Shown: one piece after another, positions 1 through 6,042 of the stretch
How positions within the stretch are numbered: the first letter of the stretch is position 1
Layout: the number at the start of each line of letters is the position of its first letter
Source: Bacteroidota bacterium
GTDB taxonomy: Bacteria; Bacteroidota; Bacteroidia; AKYH767-A; CANKSK01
Direction: 5' to 3'
Length of the DNA: 6,862 nucleotides
NCBI GenBank assembly: GCA_947485425.1
Contig: CANKSK010000057.1
Coordinates: 1 to 6,862, forward strand
Notes under the pieces: generated by a model
What the model was told of the DNA's origin: nothing
Database searches by the model: none
What the model saw: only the letters and a program-made list of their open reading frames with translations
Translations under genes and position numbers: made by a program

Positions 1-616
1 CCTCCTCCGACGCACGCTTCTCCTTCTTCACAAAATAACTAGACTGAAATAACAATATCAAGGCTACGCCAATAGAAATGGAGGAGTCTGCGATATTAAA
101 TACAGGCCTAAAAAACACAAAACTTTCACCGCCAAAAAAAGGAAACCAAGTAGGAAAGCGACTTTCAATGATTGGAAAATAAAGCATATCCACCACCTTG
201 CCATGCAAAAAACTTGCATAGCCACCATTGGCAGGTAAAAATCTTCCTATTTCCATGCTGCTATCAGAAAAAACAACACCATAAAAAACACTGTCAATGA
301 TATTACCCAATGCGCCTGCCAATATCAATGACATACTGATAAGCAAACCCGATGGGGCTTTCTTTTTTATTAAATCCATCAAATACCAAATAATCCCACC
401 TACGGCAACAATACGAAAAAGACTCAAAAACAACTTACCATAGCTGCCTCCAAGCTCCATACCATAAGCCATTCCGGGATTTTCAGTAAAATGAATAATA
501 AACCATCTGCCGGCGATATTGATTTCTTCACCTAGGTATAAATGGGTTTTTATCCAAAATTTCAAAGTCTGGTCTAGCAGCAGAACAAAGAAAATAACGA
601 AGAGAGATTTTTTCAA
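1..616 (-). CDS. lspA: Lipoprotein signal peptidase (signal peptidase II), C-terminus cut by window edge
   Basis: LspA is the inner-membrane aspartic protease that removes the signal peptide of prolipoproteins just before the lipidated cysteine. I translated 205 codons; the frame is still open at base 1. The catalytic aspartates are visible: D108 in GALGNIIDS and D177 in FNIADSSI. Also present are the N-terminal LLLDQ motif (D15), NPGMAYGMELGG (residues 46-57) and GKVVDMLYF (139-147). Hydrophobic stretches fit the family's four membrane helices (about 4-14, 62-80, 91-107, 178-190). The aspartates lie 69 residues apart, much farther than in E. coli LspA; I recall this long form as usual in Bacteroidota. 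The tail KKEKRASEE should be cytoplasmic. No ATG lies between the upstream in-frame stop and codon 49, so I place the start at TTG 616, which gives MKKSLFVIFFVLLLDQ and keeps the first helix. Identity is firm; the start is inferred. Confidence 0.93.
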   Translation of the reverse strand, partial: MKKSLFVIFFVLLLDQTLKFWIKTHLYLGEEINIAGRWFIIHFTENPGMAYGMELGGSYGKLFLSLFRIVAVGGIIWYLMDLIKKKAPSGLLISMSLILAGALGNIIDSVFYGVVFSDSSMEIGRFLPANGGYASFLHGKVVDMLYFPIIESRFPTWFPFFGGESFVFFRPVFNIADSSISIGVALILLFQSSYFVKKEKRASEE

Positions 617-649
617 TGGAATGGGGATTGTTTGTTTTCCTTTAAAACC

Positions 650-682
650 AAAAAGGTAATTATTTCCTAAAAAACAATTACC
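650..682 (-). terminator. Terminator-like or attenuator hairpin between the dksA-like gene and lspA
   Basis: Reading the minus strand, GGTAATT (682-676) pairs perfectly with AATTACC (661-655). The intervening bases can extend the stem by five more pairs, two of them G-U, leaving a TTAG tetraloop. Five T residues (654-650) follow immediately. This is the shape of an intrinsic terminator, but the stem is AT-rich and the T run short, so partial read-through to lspA, 34 bases further on, is plausible. I see no clear TAnnTTTG promoter between the hairpin and lspA. Confidence 0.45.
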
Positions 683-713
683 CCTGTTTGGTATGCAAAA
701 AAGAATAAACGAA

Positions 714-1100
714 TTAGTCTTTATATTGCTTTAACTTCGCTTCCATACTTTGCGTGGTATGAGGCACAGCACGAAGTCTTTCTACAGGTATCAACTTACC
801 GGTTACCCTACAAATTCCATACGTTTTGTTCTCTATACGAATCAAAGCATTTTCTAGCTGCTCAATAAATTTTTGTTGTTTTCCGGCCAATTGACCCGCT
901 TCCTCTTTAGCCAAAGTATCCGAACCATCTTCCAAAACCTTAAAAGTGTTAGAGGTATCATCCGTGCCATGCTCATCAGAACGATTTAAGATGGCTTGAA
1001 GACCTGCAAGTTCTTTTCTTGCATCTTCCAATTTCCTATTAATTAGCTGCTTAAATTCCTGAAGTTCGGCATCGTTATACCTGTTTTTTTCATTTTCCAT
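714..1100 (-). CDS. TraR/DksA-family regulator with a degenerate zinc finger
   Basis: This 128-residue protein has the layout of the DksA/TraR family, which binds the secondary channel of RNA polymerase and tunes initiation, often together with ppGpp. Residues 8-40 and 62-92 are charged and helical, as expected for the two arms of the coiled coil. The acidic turn between them contains EDGSD (57-61), which resembles but does not exactly match the DxxDxA tip of E. coli DksA. The C-terminal part YGICRVTGKLIPVERLRAVPH (94-114) aligns with the family zinc finger but keeps only C97; the other three expected cysteines are absent, so C4-type zinc binding is unlikely. I recall this degenerate form from other Bacteroidota. 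The ATG at 1100 overlaps the ileS stop by 11 bases, which implies cotranscription and coupled translation. No gene symbol is given because equivalence to dksA proper is not shown. Confidence 0.88.
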   Translation of the reverse strand: MENEKNRYNDAELQEFKQLINRKLEDARKELAGLQAILNRSDEHGTDDTSNTFKVLEDGSDTLAKEEAGQLAGKQQKFIEQLENALIRIENKTYGICRVTGKLIPVERLRAVPHTTQSMEAKLKQYKD

Positions 1101-4100
1101 TCGTAAATTTATTAATGTTGATTAGGGTATTGATTTCTTCATCTATTTCAACCAAAACACCCTCGCCTGCCTCCATCGCATTTACCATTTCCAAAGACTC
1201 GGCAAGTGTTTCGCTGCAAATATACCTTAAATTATTTGAAATCGCAGCATTAATTAAAGGGTGCGATTGTATTTTCATTTGGATTTTATCCGTCACCTCA
1301 AATTTGTTATCCTTGCGAATATTCTGTATTTTATTGATCAATTCTCTGGCAATACCCTCCTCTCGTAAAGCATCTGTAATCTGAATATCCAGGGCCACAG
1401 TTAGCTTTCCTTCAGAAATGGCAAGCCATCCGGGAATATCTTCAGAAATAACTTCCACCTCTTCAAGCATCAAATCGAATCCATTTTCTGCATCCAGTTT
1501 GAGGTGCAGGGTACCCACACTTTCCAGTTCACTGATATCTGCAGCTTGCAAGTTTGAAATCAAGGCAGCAGCCTGTTTCATCATTCCTCCCAATTTCTGG
1601 CCCAAAATTTTAAAATTGGGCTTTACCTTCTTGATGACAATACCTGATGTGTCACTGATAAACTCGATATTCTTCAAATTCACCTCTGCCAAAATCAAGC
1701 TTTTCACCAATTCTATATTCTCTATCACGCTTTTATCAGCAAGCGGAATAAGTATTCGATTCAAGGGCTGACGGACTTTGATGTTTACTTTTTTTCTGAG
1801 TGCCAAAACCATGGAGGAAATTTTCTGCGCAAGCTCCATTCTTTCCTGCAATTTCAAATCGATTTTAGATTCATCAAAGACAGGAAAATCCGACAAATGC
1901 ACAGATTCAAAGGACTCATGATTACTTACCTTATTTAAATCTCTATACAGCTGATCGGCAAAAAAGGGCGCAACGGGCGACATCAATTTGGCTACAATAG
2001 AAAGACAAGTATAAAGGGTTTGATAGGCAGAAATTTTATCACTGCTATAATCACCTTTCCAAAAACGCCTCCTTGAAAGACGAACATACCAATTGCTGAG
2101 GTTTTCAGTAACAAACTCCTGTATCGCTCTAGAGGCCTGAGTGGGCTCATAATCTGCATACAACATATCCGTTTTGCGAATCAAACTATGCAGCTCTGAT
2201 AGAATCCATCGGTCAATCTCAGGTCTTTCTATATAAGGAATGTCATTTTCCTGATAGCAGAAACCATCTATATTGGCATATAGCACAAAGAAAGAATAGG
2301 TATTATATAAGGTTCCGAAAAATTTTCTTTGCACTTCGGTAATACCATCCTCATTAAACTTCAGATTGTCCCAAGGTTGTGCATTGCTAATCATATACCA
2401 CCTGGTAGCATCCGGACCATATTGATTTAAGGTAACGAATGGATCCACCGCATTGCCCAATCTCTTGGACATTTTATTTCCATTCTTATCCAGCACCAAA
2501 CCATTTGAAACGACATTTTTATAGGCCACCGAATCAAAAAGCATGGTGGAAATGGCATGAAGGGTAAAAAACCATCCGCGGGTTTGATCCACTCCTTCGG
2601 CGATAAAGTCTGCTGGAAAGCTTTTTCCAAATTCCTCGAGGTTCTCAAAAGGAAAGTGCCACTGTGCATAAGGCATTGCACCGGAATCAAACCAAACATC
2701 TATCAAATCCGGCTCGCGTTTCATCGACTTTCCAGAGGCAGACAATAAAACGATGTCATCCACATAGGGCTTATGCAAGTCAAATAAGGTATAATCAGAT
2801 TGATAATTTTCAGGAATCGGATTTTTTGCCATCAATCCTGCGGCGATTGATTTATCAATTTCTTTCTTCAGCTCTTCTACGGAGCCAATACAGGTAATTT
2901 CAGCATAATCATCTGTGACCCATACCGGCAAGGGAATTCCCCAAAAACGTGAACGCGACAAATTCCAATCTACCAAATTCTCTAACCAATTTCCAAAACG
3001 ACCACTACCGGTTGATTCCGGCTTCCAATTGATGGTTTTGTTTAAGGCAATCATTTTCTCCTTCACCGCTGTGGTTTTGATAAACCAAGAATCCAAAGGA
3101 TAAAAGATTACCGGTTCATCGGTTCTCCAACAATGCGGATAGGTGTGTTCATATTTTTCAACGCGAAAAGCCTTGTTTTCCTCTTTCAACTTAATGGCTA
3201 TCAGCACATCGGTAGATTTCCGGTCAGGCTGCTGATCCTTGCTTGTTTTCACATGCATACCCGCAAAATCGACGACTTCATCCACAAAAACGCCTTGCCT
3301 ATTGACTAATGTCAATGAACCAATCCCATTTTGTTTGGCAACCCGAAAGTCATCCGCTCCAAAACTTGGGGCAATGTGCACGATACCTGTACCATCTTCT
3401 GTGGTCACAAAGTCACCTACAATCACACGAAAAGCATCACCATTTTCGGGCTGTACATAGGGCATGAGTTGTTCATAGCGCAATCCGGCAAGCTGTTTAC
3501 CGGAAAATTCAGACAAAACGGACCAGGGAATTTGCTTATCACCACCCAGATATGCCTCAAATGAAACCTCTTTACTTGCCTCTGCAAAATATTTAGACAC
3601 CAAATCTGAGGCCAATATCACACTCACGGGGCTAAAGGTATATGGATTAAAAGTTTTAATCTTTACATAGCTAATTTTTTCAGAAATGGCCAAGGCCGTA
3701 TTTGAAGGCAAAGTCCAGGGTGTGGTTGTCCATGCCAAAAAGAATACCGCTTCCTTTTCATCTTCAAAAAGCCAACGGGAAGCATCATCACACACAACCT
3801 TGAATTGCGCAGTGATGGTGGTATCCTTAATCATCTTGTAACTTCCCGGCTGATTTAGCTCATGAGAGCTCAATCCCGTACCTGCAGCCCATGAATAGGG
3901 CTGAATGGTATATCCTTTATATAACAATGATTTTTCATGAAGCCGTTTTAACAAATGCCAAACGCTCTCTATATAGGTATTGTCAAAAGTAATGTAAGGA
4001 TGCTCCAGGTCGACCCAATAGCCCATCTTGCGGGTAAGATCATCCCAAATATTCTTATATTTCATCACCTCCTCGCGGCAGGCCTTGTTATAATCTTCTA

Positions 4101-4443
4101 CAGATATTTTTTTTCCTATGTCCTCTTTGGTAATCCCCAAACTTTTTTCTACACCCAATTCAACGGGCAAGCCATGTGTATCCCAACCGCCTTTGCGATC
4201 CACTTTAAAACCTTTTAAGGTTTTATATCTGCAAAAGATGTCTTTTATGGCCCTGGCCATCACATGATGTATTCCCGGCAAACCATTGGCTGAGGGTGGT
4301 CCTTCATAAAAAGTAAACTGTGGATGACCTTCTCGATTGGAAATACTTTTTTTAAAAACCTCTTGTTCGTCCCAAAACGCACCTACGCTCTTGGCGGTTT
4401 CGGTCAGATTCAATTGTTCATATTCCTGGTATTTTGAAGACAT
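1090..4443 (-). CDS. ileS: Isoleucyl-tRNA synthetase, type 2-like, with swapped GIHH signature
   Basis: This cytoplasmic class I enzyme of 1117 residues charges tRNA-Ile with isoleucine. The catalytic domain shows PPSANGLPGIHH (49-60, the HIGH-motif site), GWDTHGLPVE (86-95), DWNLSRSRFWGIPLP (492-506) and KMSKR (657-661). The inserted CP1 editing domain has WTTTPWTLPSN (238-248) and GTGIVHIAPSFGADDF (351-366), whose aspartates sit at the expected site for clearing Val-tRNA-Ile. The anticodon-binding region covers about 740-900. The C-terminal part has a single cysteine (C1076) and no CxxC pairs, so the zinc module of type 1 IleRS is missing; with the length this suggests the type 2 (eukaryote-like) class. 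The frame extends upstream to an ATG at 4506, but the promoter lies inside that extension, so I choose the ATG at 4443 (MSSKYQEYEQ). The gene ends by overlapping the DksA-like gene. The GIHH swap is odd and is discussed as a finding. Confidence 0.97.
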   Translation of the reverse strand: MSSKYQEYEQLNLTETAKSVGAFWDEQEVFKKSISNREGHPQFTFYEGPPSANGLPGIHHVMARAIKDIFCRYKTLKGFKVDRKGGWDTHGLPVELGVEKSLGITKEDIGKKISVEDYNKACREEVMKYKNIWDDLTRKMGYWVDLEHPYITFDNTYIESVWHLLKRLHEKSLLYKGYTIQPYSWAAGTGLSSHELNQPGSYKMIKDTTITAQFKVVCDDASRWLFEDEKEAVFFLAWTTTPWTLPSNTALAISEKISYVKIKTFNPYTFSPVSVILASDLVSKYFAEASKEVSFEAYLGGDKQIPWSVLSEFSGKQLAGLRYEQLMPYVQPENGDAFRVIVGDFVTTEDGTGIVHIAPSFGADDFRVAKQNGIGSLTLVNRQGVFVDEVVDFAGMHVKTSKDQQPDRKSTDVLIAIKLKEENKAFRVEKYEHTYPHCWRTDEPVIFYPLDSWFIKTTAVKEKMIALNKTINWKPESTGSGRFGNWLENLVDWNLSRSRFWGIPLPVWVTDDYAEITCIGSVEELKKEIDKSIAAGLMAKNPIPENYQSDYTLFDLHKPYVDDIVLLSASGKSMKREPDLIDVWFDSGAMPYAQWHFPFENLEEFGKSFPADFIAEGVDQTRGWFFTLHAISTMLFDSVAYKNVVSNGLVLDKNGNKMSKRLGNAVDPFVTLNQYGPDATRWYMISNAQPWDNLKFNEDGITEVQRKFFGTLYNTYSFFVLYANIDGFCYQENDIPYIERPEIDRWILSELHSLIRKTDMLYADYEPTQASRAIQEFVTENLSNWYVRLSRRRFWKGDYSSDKISAYQTLYTCLSIVAKLMSPVAPFFADQLYRDLNKVSNHESFESVHLSDFPVFDESKIDLKLQERMELAQKISSMVLALRKKVNIKVRQPLNRILIPLADKSVIENIELVKSLILAEVNLKNIEFISDTSGIVIKKVKPNFKILGQKLGGMMKQAAALISNLQAADISELESVGTLHLKLDAENGFDLMLEEVEVISEDIPGWLAISEGKLTVALDIQITDALREEGIARELINKIQNIRKDNKFEVTDKIQMKIQSHPLINAAISNNLRYICSETLAESLEMVNAMEAGEGVLVEIDEEINTLININKFTNGK

Positions 4444-4476
4444 AAGAGATTGTTTATAAAGAATTAAAAAGGAGTG

Positions 4477-4507
4477 CAAAGATAAGCAGACCTGCTCATT
4501 TTTCAAA
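4477..4507 (-). promoter_or_regulatory. Bacteroidota-type promoter of ileS
   Basis: On the minus strand TTTG (4507-4504) is followed by exactly 19 bases and then TATCTTTG (4484-4477). This matches the Bacteroidota housekeeping consensus, TTTG at -33 and TAnnTTTG at -7, at every fixed position. Transcription should begin near 4470, which gives a leader of roughly 27 bases and excludes the upstream ATG at 4506. The spacer contains a small perfect dyad (AGCAG, two bases, CTGCT at 4485-4496). The leader is too short for a T-box. Confidence 0.75.
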
Positions 4508-4597
4508 AAGCCAAAGAGAGATTTAATCTAAAACAGAAAAAACACGCAACCTAGACAAAGTTTATAATCAAAAAAATGATGTTCGTCACTTTTAAAA

Positions 4598-4627
4598 TTT
4601 AAAACCCATTCCGACCTATTATTTTTG
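4598..4627 (+). promoter_or_regulatory. Probable promoter of the outer-membrane protein gene
   Basis: TATTTTTG at 4620-4627 fits the Bacteroidota -7 box TAnnTTTG exactly. TTTA at 4598-4601, 18 bases upstream, is a near match to the -33 TTTG. A start of transcription near 4634 would leave a leader of about 75 bases. The site diverges from the ileS promoter, with about 90 bases between their -33 boxes. Confidence 0.5.
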
Positions 4628-4674
4628 TTTCACGAAAGCAACTTCTATTCTAACAAACAAGTAGAAGGCCACCA

Positions 4675-4704
4675 AAACAAACAAACAAACAATTAATTAA
4701 TTAA
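4675..4704 (+). repeat. Tandem tetranucleotide repeats in the leader of the barrel-protein gene
   Basis: Four perfect AAAC units (4675-4690) are followed directly by three AATT units plus AA (4691-4704). The tract ends four bases before the ATG at 4709 and lies wholly within the predicted leader. It forms an unstructured A/T-rich stretch where a ribosome would land. No Shine-Dalgarno sequence is present, which is normal for the phylum. Copy-number change here could alter expression but not the reading frame. Confidence 0.7.
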
Positions 4705-4708
4705 GACG

Positions 4709-5932
4709 ATGAAACCCATGAAAAAAAATTACTTCAAATTGGCATGTGCAGGCATAGCCATCAGCGCTATGGTGTTGCCTAACGTAAAAGTTTCTGCTCA
4801 AGGATGTGTTGCCGTGCGCTATATGGCGGCGGGATGTGTAAACAATACCGCTCTGGAGCCTGGCCAATGGTCATTAAACATTGGATACAGATACCTACAC
4901 TCCTACAAACACTTTAAAAAAGATGTGGAGCAACAACTCAGAACCGACCTATACAAAGACAATGTCATCAACGTTGCCAATTCAGCTGATTTCACCCTTA
5001 CCCGAACCATCAGCAAGAAGCTAAGCATTGGATTTTCCATTCCTGTAAGTCATACCGTTCGCACTTCAAAATACGAACATGAAGGAACTACCAAGGTATT
5101 GAATGCCGATAAAACGGAAAACATGAATGCCACCTATGACTTCAATCAAGGCCGTCATGAAACCTCTTCCCGCGGAATAGGTGACATGAGAATTGTTGCC
5201 AACTTCCGACTGTCAAACCCAGATAGCCTCATGTCCGAAGACCTTGTTTTGGGTATTGGCGTGAAATTGCCTACCGGAGATTACAATGTACAAGGCGTGT
5301 TTTACAAATCACCAACTACAACCCTGATTAAAGCCGTAGACCAATCCATTCAATTGGGTGATGGCGGATTAGGTGTGGTTTTGGAACTTTCCACCTACAA
5401 ACAACTGAAAGGACATTTGTTCGGCTATGGCAATGGTTTTTACCTATTGAATCCAAGAAACACGAATGGAGTTGGAACGGGCGCTTTAGCCGGAGGTCAA
5501 CCAAGTGCAGCTCAAATAGCTGATAATCTAAAATATGGAAATGTATCTGAGATGTCGGTAGCTGATCAGTATATGGTGCGTTTTGGATTGAATTATGCAA
5601 GTCTATTTACCCATAATTTATCCGCAACCCTTGGCGTAAGAATGGAAGGTATTCCACGCTGGGACTTGCTAGGCAAAAGTGATGGCTTCCGTCGCCCAGG
5701 CTATGTAGTTTCTGCTGAACCCGGCTTAAATTATAATTTCGGAAAACATTCTCTGGGAGCCAATGTACCGGTTGCCATGTACAGAAACCGCATCAAAAGC
5801 ATGATGGATTTAAAGAAACCTGACCCTACTACCACTACGGTGTATCCAGGCTCATTCAGCGCCCTTGCCACTACCGGAGATGCTGCCTTTGCTGATTACC
5901 TGATTATGCTTACCTACGGATATCGTTTTTAA
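4709..5932 (+). CDS. Secreted outer-membrane beta-barrel protein of unknown function
   Basis: This is a 407-residue protein I cannot name. Residues 1-30 form a Sec signal peptide (basic MKPMKKNYFK, hydrophobic core, VSA just before a likely cut at A30/Q31). The mature part has many alternating polar/hydrophobic strands rich in Gly, Tyr and Asn, for example WSLNIGYRYLHSY (54-66), LSIGFSIPVSH (105-115) and LVLGIGVKLPTGDY (179-192). It ends LTYGYRF with a terminal Phe, the usual signature of BAM-inserted outer-membrane barrels. The KLPTGD segment recalls the Phenol_MetA_deg-like transporter barrels, but that is a resemblance only and no substrate can be inferred. The mature protein has just two cysteines, C33 and C43, near its N-terminus. 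A second ATG at 4718 (MKKNYF) would also give a good signal peptide. The gene has its own promoter and terminator, so it is probably monocistronic. Confidence 0.85.
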   Translation: MKPMKKNYFKLACAGIAISAMVLPNVKVSAQGCVAVRYMAAGCVNNTALEPGQWSLNIGYRYLHSYKHFKKDVEQQLRTDLYKDNVINVANSADFTLTRTISKKLSIGFSIPVSHTVRTSKYEHEGTTKVLNADKTENMNATYDFNQGRHETSSRGIGDMRIVANFRLSNPDSLMSEDLVLGIGVKLPTGDYNVQGVFYKSPTTTLIKAVDQSIQLGDGGLGVVLELSTYKQLKGHLFGYGNGFYLLNPRNTNGVGTGALAGGQPSAAQIADNLKYGNVSEMSVADQYMVRFGLNYASLFTHNLSATLGVRMEGIPRWDLLGKSDGFRRPGYVVSAEPGLNYNFGKHSLGANVPVAMYRNRIKSMMDLKKPDPTTTTVYPGSFSALATTGDAAFADYLIMLTYGYRF

Positions 5933-5959
5933 TATTGTTTGTTGTTTTTAATGTGTTTG

Positions 5960-5999
5960 AAACCGCCGGATTTGGTACCGGCGGTTTTTTTATTTTTTT
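5960..5999 (+). terminator. Intrinsic terminator of the outer-membrane protein gene
   Basis: A perfect 10-bp stem, AAACCGCCGG (5960-5969) with CCGGCGGTTT (5978-5987), encloses an 8-base loop and runs into a T-rich tract ending at 5999 with one interrupting A. It begins 28 bases after the stop codon. The opposite strand has no matching T run, so it acts on plus-strand transcripts and separates this gene from thrS. Confidence 0.92.
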
Positions 6000-6023
6000 A
6001 AACTTCTTTATTTTGTAACTTTG
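5993..6023 (+). promoter_or_regulatory. Probable promoter of thrS
   Basis: TAACTTTG at 6016-6023 matches the Bacteroidota -7 box TAnnTTTG exactly. At the ideal 19-base spacing the -33 position reads TTTT (5993-5996), one base off TTTG, and lies inside the T tract of the preceding terminator. Transcription from about 6030 would leave only some 13 bases before the thrS ATG. There is therefore no room for a T-box or a tRNA-like operator such as the one in the E. coli thrS leader. Confidence 0.6.
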
Positions 6024-6042
6024 CAACCCAATTTTATATCAA

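Noticed and set aside
2427..2699. 90-codon minus-strand open frame inside ileS
   Set aside because: It is a shifted frame over the conserved KMSKR region of ileS and shows no motif of its own.
1115..4218. Several plus-strand open frames of 62-117 codons opposite ileS
   Set aside because: They lie antisense to a strongly conserved coding region, have no promoter or recognisable motifs, and overlap one another.
4444..4506. Upstream ATG at 4506 giving a 21-residue longer IleRS
   Set aside because: The extension overlaps the whole ileS promoter, so it would not be in the transcript, and its sequence does not look like an IleRS N-terminus.
4444..4708. T-box or other riboswitch in the ileS/barrel-protein intergenic region
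   Set aside because: The ileS leader is only about 27 bases and the other about 75 bases of mostly repeats; no specifier or T-box-like sequence is present.
4736..4813. Possible lipobox at C13 or C33 of the barrel protein
   Set aside because: Residues before C13 (KLA) and C33 (AQG) do not fit the lipobox pattern, and the protein ends like an outer-membrane barrel.
5328..5600. 90-codon minus-strand open frame within the barrel-protein gene
   Set aside because: It is antisense to a clear coding region and has no supporting signals.
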